From Pseudomonadota bacterium (lineage in GTDB: Bacteria > Desulfobacterota > Desulfarculia > Desulfarculales > Desulfarculaceae): a stretch of 64,000 bases of DNA. The notes below the pieces were generated by a model. It had not been told where the DNA came from, ran no database searches, and was given only the letters and a program-made list of their open reading frames with translations. The position numbers were made by a program, and so were the translations under genes. The stretch covers positions 124,001-188,000 of the forward strand of contig JAHIND010000006.1 in NCBI GenBank assembly GCA_018896025.1, written 5' to 3'. Shown here piece by piece: positions 43,281 through 50,837 of the stretch (position 1 is its first letter; every line of letters starts with the position of its first letter).

Positions 43281-45197
43281 ATGACAAAATCCCTAACCCG
43301 GAAGATTATCGAAGGGCATCTCAGCGAGGGTTCCTTCGATCCCGGCAAGGAAATTTCACTTAAAATCGATCAGACTCTCACCCAGGACGCCACCGGCACC
43401 CTGGCCGCCCTGGAGTTCGAGGCCCTGGGTCTGGACAGGGTTCGCACCGAAGTCAGCGTTTCCTACGTGGACCACAACATTCTGCAAACCGATTTCAAGA
43501 ACCCCGACGACCATCGTTTCCTGCGCAGCTTCGCCGCCCGTTACGGCCTGTGGTTTTCCCCGCCGGGCAACGGCATCTGCCACCAGTTGCATGCCCTGTG
43601 CTTCGGACGCCCCGGAGCCACCCTGTTGGGCTCTGACTCCCACACTCCCCACGGCGGCGGCCTGGGCATGCTGGCCATGGGAGCGGGCGGCCTGGACGTG
43701 GCCGCGGCCATGGCTGGAGTGCCCTTCTCCCTGCCCTGCCCCCGCGTGCTGGGGGTGCGCCTCACCGGCAGCCTCCCCCCCTGGGTGGGGGCCAAGGACG
43801 TGATCCTGGAGCTGCTGCGCCGCCTCACGGTAAAGGGCGGGGTGGGCCTGGTGCTGGAATATTTCGGACCCGGCGTGGAAAGCCTCAACGTTTACCAGCG
43901 CACGGCCATCACCAACATGGGGGCCGAACTGGGGGCCACGGGCAGCATCTTCCCCAGCGACGAGCAGACCCGCATCTTCCTGGCCGAGCAGGGCCGCGAG
44001 GAGGTCTGGCAGCCCCTGGCCGCCGACCCCGGCTGCGACTACGACCGAATCGAGGAGATCGACCTAAGCGCCCTGGAGCCCCTGGTGGCCTGTCCCTCCA
44101 GCCCGGACGCGGTGCGCCCGGCGGCGGAGCTGACCGGTGTGCCGGTGGAGCAGGTGATAATGGGCTCCTGCGGCGGGGGCAGCTATTGGGATCTGATGAT
44201 TCTGGCCGCGGCCATGAAGGGCAAGCGCCCCGCCCCTGGGGTCAGCCTGGCGGTGAACCCCGGTTCGCGTCAGGCCCTGGCCCAGATCGCGGCCAACGGC
44301 GCCCTGGGCGAGCTGCTGGAAGCGGGCGTGCGCCTGCACCAGGCGGGCTGCCTGGGCTGCATCGGCATGAGCCAGGCCCCGGCCACCGGCGTGGCCAGCG
44401 TGCGCACCTTCCCCCGCAACTTCCCCGGCCGCTCGGGCACCAAGGACGATCAGGTGTACCTCTGCGGCCCCCAGGTGGCGGCGGCCACCGCTCTGGCCGG
44501 ACACATCGCCGACCCCCGTGAGCTGGGCCCGGCCCCGGTGGTGCCCCCCGCGCCCCCGGTGCGGCCCAACGCCATGGCCGCGCCTCCGGCGGACGGCTCC
44601 GGCATCCAGGTGCTTCGCGGCCCCAACATCGCGCCCTTCCCCGAGCTGGAGGAGCTGCCCGAGGACCTTAGCTGCACCGTGACCCTCAAGGTGGGCGACA
44701 ACATCACCACCGACCACATCATGCCCGCGGGCAGCCAAATTCTGCCCCTGCGCTCCAATGTGCCGGCCATCAGCCGCTTCGTATTCGCGGCGGTGGATGA
44801 GAGCTTCGCCGACCGCACCCAGTCGGTGGGCTCGGCGGTGGTGGTGGGCGGCGAAAACTACGGCCAGGGCTCCAGCCGGGAGCACGCCGCCCTGGCCCCG
44901 CGCTACCTAGGGGTGCGGGTCAAGATCGTCAAGGGCTTCGCGCGCATCCACCGGGCCAACCTGATCAACTTCGGGGTGATCCCCCTGGTGCTGGCCGACC
45001 CGGCGGACTACGACCGCTTGGACGAAGGACAGGTCATCGAGTTCCCCGGCCTAAGGAGCGCCCTGCTGGAAGGGGCCCAGGATTACGAGGCCCGGCTGGA
45101 AGGCCGACCCCTGGCCCTGGTGATCCAGGCCAGCCAGCGGGAGCGGGATATCCTGGCGGCGGGCGGCAGGCTCAACTACATCAGGAAAATGCTCTAA
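43281..45197 (+). CDS. acn: Aconitate hydratase
   Basis: Interconverts citrate and isocitrate through a [4Fe-4S] cluster. The 638-residue protein has LLGSDSHTPHGGGLGMLAMGAGGLDVA, cluster ligands in GSCGGGSYWDL and GCLGCIGMSQAPA, and the swivel domain VGDNITTDHIMPAGSQILPLRSN, with the active-site GQGSSREHAALAP. At about 640 residues it belongs to the shorter AcnA-like group seen in Desulfobacterota and other anaerobes. The ATG at 43281 follows GGAG. It has its own promoter and terminator. Confidence 0.93.
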   Translation: MTKSLTRKIIEGHLSEGSFDPGKEISLKIDQTLTQDATGTLAALEFEALGLDRVRTEVSVSYVDHNILQTDFKNPDDHRFLRSFAARYGLWFSPPGNGICHQLHALCFGRPGATLLGSDSHTPHGGGLGMLAMGAGGLDVAAAMAGVPFSLPCPRVLGVRLTGSLPPWVGAKDVILELLRRLTVKGGVGLVLEYFGPGVESLNVYQRTAITNMGAELGATGSIFPSDEQTRIFLAEQGREEVWQPLAADPGCDYDRIEEIDLSALEPLVACPSSPDAVRPAAELTGVPVEQVIMGSCGGGSYWDLMILAAAMKGKRPAPGVSLAVNPGSRQALAQIAANGALGELLEAGVRLHQAGCLGCIGMSQAPATGVASVRTFPRNFPGRSGTKDDQVYLCGPQVAAATALAGHIADPRELGPAPVVPPAPPVRPNAMAAPPADGSGIQVLRGPNIAPFPELEELPEDLSCTVTLKVGDNITTDHIMPAGSQILPLRSNVPAISRFVFAAVDESFADRTQSVGSAVVVGGENYGQGSSREHAALAPRYLGVRVKIVKGFARIHRANLINFGVIPLVLADPADYDRLDEGQVIEFPGLRSALLEGAQDYEARLEGRPLALVIQASQRERDILAAGGRLNYIRKML

Positions 45198-45256
45198 ATA
45201 CTGGGGCGGCTCCCGGCTCTTGTCAGGAGCTGCCCTTGGTATTAAAATTAAGCATC

Positions 45257-45280
45257 ATCCCGGAACGCGCCGGGATTTTT
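45257..45280 (+). terminator. Terminator after aconitase
   Basis: TCCCGG/CCGGGA stem (45258-45263, 45270-45275) with a following T run. A second hairpin (near 45207-45236) precedes it. Confidence 0.7.
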
Positions 45281-45291
45281 ATGCGCTCTCG

Positions 45292-45309
45292 GGTGACCAC
45301 ATGGTCACC
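45292..45309. promoter_or_regulatory. Palindromic operator 1 upstream of mqnE
   Basis: GGTGACCACATGGTCACC, a perfect 8+8 palindrome with a two-base centre. It is nearly identical to the site at 45348; the centres are 56 bases apart. Confidence 0.7.
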
Positions 45310-45347
45310 ATAGATCAACGGCTTGGCCGTATTATTTTTGCACTGCC

Positions 45348-45365
45348 AGTGACCACCTGGTCACC
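45348..45365. promoter_or_regulatory. Palindromic operator 2 upstream of mqnE
   Basis: AGTGACCACCTGGTCACC, a palindrome like the one at 45292 with one imperfect end pair. A TATTAT (45330-45335) lies between the sites, and the mqnE ATG is 27 bases beyond this one, so it would overlap the transcription start. Confidence 0.7.
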
Positions 45366-45392
45366 GGCTTACACCGCACGGGGACCAGCAAC

Positions 45393-46562
45393 ATGCCTCC
45401 CACTGTGAGCACCGCGTTGGCCGGTTCGGAAAACGCCAACACCCAGGGCCTCCCGCCCTTGGACATAGACCCCCGCCTGGTCAGCGATCCGGCCCTGAGG
45501 CCGGTGGCCGCCAAGCTGGCCCAGGGCGATCGCCTGGACGCCGGAGACGGCCTGGCCTTGATGAACAGCAAGGATCTGCTGGGCCTGGGGGCCCTGGCCC
45601 ACGCCGCCCGCTTGGCCAAGAACGGCATGGCCACCTATTACGTGCTCAACCGCCAGATCAACTATTCCAACGTCTGCGGCAACCGCTGCACCTTCTGCGC
45701 CTTTTGGCGGGAGCAGGGCGGCGAGGGGGCCTATCTGCTCTCGCCCCAAGAGGCCGCCTCGGTGGCCGCCGAGCATCCCGACCTGGACCTGGCCGAGCTG
45801 CACGTGGTGGGCTCCTGTCACCCCCAGCTGGGCCTGGATTACTATTGCGAGCTTTTACGCGCCTTGGCCGCGGCCCGGCCTGAGGCCACCCTCAAGGCCT
45901 TCACCCCCGTGGAGATCGAGCATTTCGCCCGCAAGGAAGGCATCTCCACCACCGAGGTGCTGGAGCGGCTCATGGCCGCCGGTCTGAAGGCCATGCCCGG
46001 CGGGGGGGCCGAGGTGTTCTCGCCCAGGGTGCGCGCCGAACTTTGCCCCTCCAAGACCAGCGGGGAGCGCTGGCTGGCAATCAGCGGCCAGGCCCACGCC
46101 TTGGGCCTGCCCACCAACGCCACCATGCTCTACGGGCACATCGAGACCCCGGCCGAGCGGGTGGAGCACCTTTTGGCCCTGCGCGAACAGCAGGACCTGA
46201 GCGGCGGCTTCAGCGCCTTCATTCCCCTGGCCTTCCACCCCGAAAACACCGGCCTGGGTGAGCTGGCCCGCACCACCGGCCTGGACGACCTGCGAGTCAC
46301 CGCCACCAGCCGGCTGCTCTTGGACAACTTCCCCCACATCAAGGCCTACTGGGTGATGCTGGGCCCCAAGCTGGCCCAGGTGGCCCTCAATTTCGGGGCC
46401 GACGACCTGGACGGCACCATCGTGGAGGAGCGCATCACCCACACCGCCGGGGCCACCACGGCCAAGGGCATGACCGAGGAGGAGCTACGGCACCTCATCA
46501 CCTCGGCGGGCTTCACCCCGGTGCGCCGCGATAGCTTTTACCGGAGCCTGGAGCAGGAGTAA
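45393..46562 (+). CDS. mqnE: Aminofutalosine synthase
   Basis: Radical SAM enzyme of the futalosine menaquinone pathway; joins SAM-derived adenosyl to 3-(1-carboxyvinyloxy)benzoate. 389 residues with the cluster motif CGNRCTFCAF (Cys95, Cys99, Cys102), AELHVVGSCHP, LPTNATMLYGHIETPAERVEHL and DDLDGTIVEERITHTAGA, as in the MqnE/CofH family. An N-terminal extension of about 40 residues is low-complexity. Its stop overlaps the mqnC start (TAATG). Two matching palindromes upstream suggest regulation of the operon. Confidence 0.9.
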   Translation: MPPTVSTALAGSENANTQGLPPLDIDPRLVSDPALRPVAAKLAQGDRLDAGDGLALMNSKDLLGLGALAHAARLAKNGMATYYVLNRQINYSNVCGNRCTFCAFWREQGGEGAYLLSPQEAASVAAEHPDLDLAELHVVGSCHPQLGLDYYCELLRALAAARPEATLKAFTPVEIEHFARKEGISTTEVLERLMAAGLKAMPGGGAEVFSPRVRAELCPSKTSGERWLAISGQAHALGLPTNATMLYGHIETPAERVEHLLALREQQDLSGGFSAFIPLAFHPENTGLGELARTTGLDDLRVTATSRLLLDNFPHIKAYWVMLGPKLAQVALNFGADDLDGTIVEERITHTAGATTAKGMTEEELRHLITSAGFTPVRRDSFYRSLEQE

Positions 46563-47659
46563 TGGCCTTGGCCCAGGCACAAAGCAGCCCCCTGGCCCAG
46601 GCCCTGGCTGCGGCCCAGGCGGGCGAGCGCCTCAGGCCCGAGCAGGCAGTAACTCTGCTAACAGAGGCCGACCTGCTGGAGTTGGGCCGCCTGGCTCACG
46701 CCGCCCGCATGCGCCTGAATCCCGAGCCGGTGGTGACCTTCGCGGTGGACCGCAACATCAACACCACCAACGAGTGCCTGTCCGGTTGCCGTTTTTGCGC
46801 CTTTTTCCGGCCGCCGGGCCACGCCGAAGGCTACGTGCTCAGCCGCGAGGAGCTGGGGCGCAAGATCGATGAGACCCTGGCCCTGGGCGGCACCCACATC
46901 CTCATCCAGGGCGGCCTGCACCCCGAGATCGGGGTGGAGGCCACCTGCGAGAGCTTCCGCTTCATCAAACAGCACCACCCCATCCACATCCACGGTCTTA
47001 GCCCGCCCGAGGTGGTGCACATGGCCCAGGTGGACGGCCTGAGCATCCCCGAGGCCATTGAGCGTCTGCGCGCGGCGGGGTTGGGCTCCATCCCCGGCGG
47101 CGGGGCCGAGATACTGGTGGACCGGGTGCGCGGCGTTATCGCGCCGGGCAAGTGCGACGCCGACCAGTGGCTGGCGGTCATGGCCGAGGCCCATCACCAG
47201 GGGCTCATGACCACGGCCACCATGATGTTCGGCAGCCTGGACACCGTGGAGGACCGAGTGGAGCATTTGCGCCGCCTGCGGGACTTGCAGGACGACAGCC
47301 TGGCCAAGGGCCGCGCCAGCTTCACGGCCTTCATCCCCTGGACCTTCCAACCGGCCAACACGGCGCTGAGCCACCTCCCTCCGGCCACGGCGGTGGATTA
47401 TCTGCGCATGCTGGCGGTGAGCCGCCTGTTCCTGGACAACTTCCCCCACGTGCAGGCCTCCTGGGTCACCCAGGGCGCGGGCATCGCCCAGACCGCCCTG
47501 GTATTCGGAGCCGACGACCTGGGCTCCACCATGATCGAGGAAAACGTGGTAGCCGCCGCCGGGATCAGCTTCCGCCTGCCTCGGGAGGAACTGGTGCGCC
47601 TGGCCAACGACATCGGCTTCCAGGCCCGCCAACGCGACGTGTTCTACAACGCCGTCTAG
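46562..47659 (+). CDS. mqnC: Cyclic dehypoxanthinyl futalosine synthase
   Basis: Radical SAM enzyme that cyclises dehypoxanthine futalosine. 365 residues with CLSGCRFCAFF (Cys72, Cys76, Cys79), GGTHILIQGGLHPEI, HIHGLSPPEV, TTATMMFGSLDTVEDRVEHL and FGADDLGSTMIEENVV. It is distinguished from MqnE by the ILIQGG and ENVV blocks. Translationally coupled to mqnE, and followed after 18 bases by the deaminase gene. Confidence 0.92.
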   Translation: MALAQAQSSPLAQALAAAQAGERLRPEQAVTLLTEADLLELGRLAHAARMRLNPEPVVTFAVDRNINTTNECLSGCRFCAFFRPPGHAEGYVLSREELGRKIDETLALGGTHILIQGGLHPEIGVEATCESFRFIKQHHPIHIHGLSPPEVVHMAQVDGLSIPEAIERLRAAGLGSIPGGGAEILVDRVRGVIAPGKCDADQWLAVMAEAHHQGLMTTATMMFGSLDTVEDRVEHLRRLRDLQDDSLAKGRASFTAFIPWTFQPANTALSHLPPATAVDYLRMLAVSRLFLDNFPHVQASWVTQGAGIAQTALVFGADDLGSTMIEENVVAAAGISFRLPREELVRLANDIGFQARQRDVFYNAV

Positions 47660-47677
47660 ACGTGCTATAAAGCCATC

Positions 47678-48904
47678 ATGATTTCCATGGCCACGGCATA
47701 CACCGCCCGCTGGGTATGGTGCGGACCCGGCGACCTGCGCTCCGGCGCGGCGGTGGTGCTTGATAATGGCTGGATCACCGATGTGGCCCAGCGCCCGCCC
47801 CAAGGCATTGCGGTCACCGACCTGGGCGAGGGCCTGCTGCTGCCCGGCCTGGTCAACGCCCACACCCATCTGGAGCTGTCCGGCCTGGCCGGTATGATGC
47901 CCCCCCAGGGCGATTTCGTGGGCTGGCTGGTGAGCATGGTCAGCCTGCGCCCGGCCCAGCTACGCCAAAACGGACCCGAGTCCACGGCGGCGGCGGTGGA
48001 TTACCTGGCCCAGAACGGCACCGCCCTGGTGGGCGACGTGACCAACACCGGCAAGGCCGCCCCGGTGCTGGCCCTAGCCGAAGTGAGCGCGGTGAGCTTT
48101 TACGAGGCCCTGGGCGCGGCCAAGGCCGAGCCGCCCCCGGCCCAGGCCGTTTGGCAAGGCGCGGTGCTCATGGCCGCCGCAGTGGCCGCCCACGCCCCCT
48201 ACTCCATCCCCACCTCCCGTTTGGCCGCGCTCAAGGCCAAGGCCGGGGCTTTGCCCTTTGCCATCCATCTGGCCGAGTCCCGCGCCGAGGTGGAGTTTGT
48301 GGCCGGGGTTGGAGACGAGGGCAAGCGCCTTGAGGAGTTCCTGATCCTGCGGGGCCTCAGGCGCGAAGACCTGGATTTGGCCGCCGACACCCCCCTGGGC
48401 CAGCTTGTGGCCGCCCAGGCCTTGGACCAAAACACCCTGCTGGTGCACGGAATCCAGCTTACCTCCGCCGAGGTGGCCCAGGTGGCCGCCGCCGGGGCCA
48501 GCCTGTGCGTGTGCCCCCGCTCCAACCTGGGCCTCACCGGACGCCTGGCCCCGGTAGAGGAGCTGCTGGCCGCCGGGGTGAACCTGGCCCTGGGAACCGA
48601 CTCCCTGGCCTCCACGCCAGACCTGAGCCTTTGGGCGGAGATGGCCGCCCTGGTGGCCGCCAAGCCGGGCTTGCCCCCCGAGGCGGTGCTCACCATGGCT
48701 ACCCAAGGAGGAGCCCAGGCCCTGGGCCAGGCGGGCAAATTCGGGGCGCTGCGCCCAGGCGCGGCAGCTCCCCTGGCCTTTGTGCCCTTGCCTAATCTGC
48801 CGCAAGGTGAGGTCATAGAGGCGGTGGCGCGGGGAGAGCACGCCGCCGCGCCGATAAGCGTGGGGCGTTTGCGTGGTTATGAAAGGGAAGAAGAAGGCAG
48901 GTAA
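47678..48904 (+). CDS. mqnX: Amidohydrolase, probable aminodeoxyfutalosine deaminase
   Basis: 408 residues, amidohydrolase superfamily (ATZ/TRZ type): metal ligands His62 and His64 in NAHTHLELSG, a His in FAIHLAES, a His in LLVHGIQL and Asp in ALGTDSLAS. The position after mqnE and mqnC makes 6-amino-6-deoxyfutalosine deamination the likely reaction. The N- and C-terminal beta strands form the usual composite domain. ATG at 47678 or 47687. Assignment rests on fold plus context; guanine or S-adenosylhomocysteine deaminase would be the alternatives. Confidence 0.78.
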   Translation: MISMATAYTARWVWCGPGDLRSGAAVVLDNGWITDVAQRPPQGIAVTDLGEGLLLPGLVNAHTHLELSGLAGMMPPQGDFVGWLVSMVSLRPAQLRQNGPESTAAAVDYLAQNGTALVGDVTNTGKAAPVLALAEVSAVSFYEALGAAKAEPPPAQAVWQGAVLMAAAVAAHAPYSIPTSRLAALKAKAGALPFAIHLAESRAEVEFVAGVGDEGKRLEEFLILRGLRREDLDLAADTPLGQLVAAQALDQNTLLVHGIQLTSAEVAQVAAAGASLCVCPRSNLGLTGRLAPVEELLAAGVNLALGTDSLASTPDLSLWAEMAALVAAKPGLPPEAVLTMATQGGAQALGQAGKFGALRPGAAAPLAFVPLPNLPQGEVIEAVARGEHAAAPISVGRLRGYEREEEGR

Positions 48905-48991
48905 AAAGTAATCAGGTTTTGCCCGCGCGTAATCATATTCAGCTAGGAAATCGCTCTACGACTTTAGCCCCCCTCCCCTTTCTCAACCCAC

Positions 48992-49025
48992 AAAAAAACG
49001 GGCCCGCCATGAATGGCGAACCCGT
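48992..49025 (-). terminator. Terminator-like hairpin distal to lepB
   Basis: On the minus strand ACGGG-TT-CGCCAT/ATGGCG-GG-CCCGT type stem (48998-49010, 49013-49025) followed by seven T. It lies 190 bases after the lepB stop, beyond the structured element, so the lepB transcript may include that element. The gap 48905-49214 holds only these features. Confidence 0.65.
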
Positions 49026-49094
49026 GACGACACTAACGTGCCAAAGGTTTTTTCTTAGTTTCAGCGGATAGCCTTCCGCCTAGCCCCCGGCACA

Positions 49095-49200
49095 GCCAGG
49101 CGTGTCTAGGCAAGGCGTCGGGCTAGCGAGATCCGCAGGCGTATTTTTCATACGCCGAGGAGGCGAGCGACGCCCGCAACGCAGCATAGGCGCGCCTGGC
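49095..49200. repeat. Nested inverted-repeat element (structured RNA or dispersed repeat)
   Basis: Three stems nest in one region: 49095-49108 with 49187-49200 (14 pairs, two of them G-T), 49114-49120 with 49168-49174 (GGCGTCG/CGACGCC), and 49138-49143 with 49151-49156 (GGCGTA/TACGCC, loop TTTTTCA). There is no ORF. It lies in the lepB 3' region. The AGGCGTA...TACGCCGAGG core resembles palindromic elements I have seen dispersed in related genomes. Confidence 0.6.
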
Positions 49201-49214
49201 GAAGCCGCTCTCTT

Positions 49215-49862
49215 TTAATGAAGGATTTTCCCTATCCTGTCCCAGCGGACGCCGAATCCATGATCAGTCCACGACCAGTAGATGATAAAGGCGCGGCCCA
49301 AAATGTCATTGCGGGGCACGAAGCCGCCGCGGCCGCCGAACCAGAAGCGCGAGTCATAGGACTGGTCGCGGTTGTCGCCCATCACGAAGTACTGGTCCTC
49401 GGGCACCTTTACCGGGCCGAAGTTGTCCCTGGGCTGCACGCCATGGGGCAGCACCACGCTGTCGGTGTAGGTTCCCCAGTGGTCGCTCAGCTTCTTGCCG
49501 TTGATGTAAACCGCCTTGTCCTTGACCTCCACCGTGTCGCCGGGCAGCCCGATGATGCGCTTGATGAAGTCCTTGTCCTTGTCCTCGGGGAAGCGAAACA
49601 CCACGATGTCCCCACGCTTAGGATCGCTGATGGGGATAACCACCAGGTCGCTGAAGGGCAGCTTGATGCCGTAGGAAGACTTGCTGACCAGCAGGTGGTC
49701 GCCGATGAGCAGGGTAGGGATCATGGAGCCGGAGGGAATCTTGAAGGCCTGCACCCCCCAGGTGCGGATGACCAGGGCCAGGACCACGGCCCAAATCAGG
49801 GCTTCCAGGTATTCGCGGATTACCGACTTTTTCTTTTTTTCCGGTCGCTGGCGTATGAACAC
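49215..49862 (-). CDS. lepB: Signal peptidase I
   Basis: Cleaves signal peptides of exported proteins. 215 residues: a basic N-terminus, one membrane helix (about 18-36), catalytic Ser46 in IPSGSMIPTLLIGD, catalytic Lys101 in FIKRIIGLPGD, and box D/E MGDNRDQSYDSRFW. The short form with a single helix is typical of many non-enterobacterial LepB proteins. The start is GTG at 49862 with GGGAG nine bases upstream. Own promoter at 49904. Confidence 0.94.
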   Translation of the reverse strand: MFIRQRPEKKKKSVIREYLEALIWAVVLALVIRTWGVQAFKIPSGSMIPTLLIGDHLLVSKSSYGIKLPFSDLVVIPISDPKRGDIVVFRFPEDKDKDFIKRIIGLPGDTVEVKDKAVYINGKKLSDHWGTYTDSVVLPHGVQPRDNFGPVKVPEDQYFVMGDNRDQSYDSRFWFGGRGGFVPRNDILGRAFIIYWSWTDHGFGVRWDRIGKILH

Positions 49863-49903
49863 TAACTACTCCCTGAAATTCAGCTTGAAAACACTAGTCG
49901 GAA

Positions 49904-49932
49904 AGCATATCCCCTGTCCCCAGGCGTGACAA
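49904..49932 (-). promoter_or_regulatory. Promoter for lepB
   Basis: Minus-strand TTGTCA (49932-49927), 17-base spacer, TATGCT (49909-49904). The -35 overlaps the 3' edge region of the HAD gene. Confidence 0.5.
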
Positions 49933-49935
49933 GCC

Positions 49936-50583
49936 TTATGGCAAACCCAACAGGCGGGGCAAGTCCCTGAGATCGTCCAGGTGGGCCCAGGCGTTCAGCG
50001 ACGGGTTGTCGAAGGCCACCAGGCGCACCCCGGTGGCTTGGCACAACCCCTCGTCGGTGGTGCTGTCGCCCACGTAGACCACCTGCTCCGCCTCCAGGCC
50101 GAAGTGGCTCAGCACCTGATGCATCATGGCCGGGTGGGGCTTGGCCTGCCCGGCGCTGTCCGGGTTGGCCACCAGGTCGAAAAGCTTCAGCAAGTCGAAA
50201 TGGGCCAGGCTGGAGCGGGCGGTGGCGGTGCGGTTGGTGGCCACGGCGGTGCGCCAGCGCCCACGCAGGGTAGCGATGGTTTCGCGCGCGCCGGGAAAAA
50301 GCCTGAGTAGCTTGAAAAACGGCGCGGAGTCCATGGTGCGCCAGTAGGCCATGGCCCGCTCGAAGTCCTCCCCCGTGCCCAACAGAGCCTCCAGGGAGCC
50401 TTGCATGGCCTCGCGGTGGATGATCTCGGCGTATTGCTCGGCCACCGGCTCGCGGCCCAGGTGCTCCAGGATGTTGTTGTAAAAGGCGATGTTGGCCGGC
50501 AGGGAATCGAAGATGACCCCGTCCAGGTCGAACACCACCGCTTGCAGGCCCTTGGGGGGGCTGGGTAGCTTTTGTGTGCTCAT
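49936..50583 (-). CDS. HAD-superfamily hydrolase, phosphoglycolate-phosphatase-like
   Basis: 215 residues. Motif I VVFDLDGVIFDS, a helical cap domain (about 25-85), motif II VATNRT, Lys in AGQAKPHPAMM and motif IV VYVGDSTTDEGLC are all present, so phosphatase activity is expected. Substrate is uncertain; phosphoglycolate or another small phosphate ester fits the subgroup. The ATG at 50583 is preferred over a TTG three codons earlier; neither has a clear ribosome binding site. A perfect hairpin ends 15 bases upstream, so expression may rely on readthrough from the Qrc operon. Confidence 0.85.
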   Translation of the reverse strand: MSTQKLPSPPKGLQAVVFDLDGVIFDSLPANIAFYNNILEHLGREPVAEQYAEIIHREAMQGSLEALLGTGEDFERAMAYWRTMDSAPFFKLLRLFPGARETIATLRGRWRTAVATNRTATARSSLAHFDLLKLFDLVANPDSAGQAKPHPAMMHQVLSHFGLEAEQVVYVGDSTTDEGLCQATGVRLVAFDNPSLNAWAHLDDLRDLPRLLGLP

Positions 50584-50597
50584 GGCTCGCAATACAA

Positions 50598-50621
50598 GAC
50601 GGGGCCCGCGTGGGCCCCGTC
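50598..50621 (-). terminator. Terminator hairpin at the end of the Qrc operon
   Basis: Perfect 10-bp stem GACGGGGCCC/GGGCCCCGTC with loop GCGT; on the minus strand followed by TTGTATT, a weak T run. It lies between the 53-residue gene and the HAD gene. Confidence 0.6.
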
Positions 50622-50663
50622 GTAGGTTCGGTTAAATGCTCCAGGCGCCGCGGCGCCCCGGCG

Positions 50664-50825
50664 CTAGTGTTCCGGCTCGTGAATGTGGCCGTCCCACAGA
50701 TCAAGCATAGTCTTGAGAATGGTCAGGGTCAAGGCACCGAAGACCACCGAGAGTATCGCGTAGAACAGGCCGAAAAATACGATGTGGCCGATGTCCCAAA
50801 TCCATTCGTAAGCAAAGGGGAACAT
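50664..50825 (-). CDS. Small membrane protein, fifth gene of the Qrc operon
   Basis: A 53-residue ORF, start ATG at 50825 with AAGGAGG 9 bases upstream and 12 bases after the NrfD-like gene. It begins MFPFAYEWIWDIGHIVFFG and has one long hydrophobic helix (about residues 14-38), ending DLWDGHIHEPEH. The two histidines and the WIWD motif are notable. It is probably a single-helix accessory subunit of the NrfD module, comparable to small subunits of other membrane redox complexes. Characterised QrcABCD is described with four subunits, so this is additional. Confidence 0.72.
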   Translation of the reverse strand: MFPFAYEWIWDIGHIVFFGLFYAILSVVFGALTLTILKTMLDLWDGHIHEPEH

Positions 50826-50837
50826 ATTCAGGCCTCC

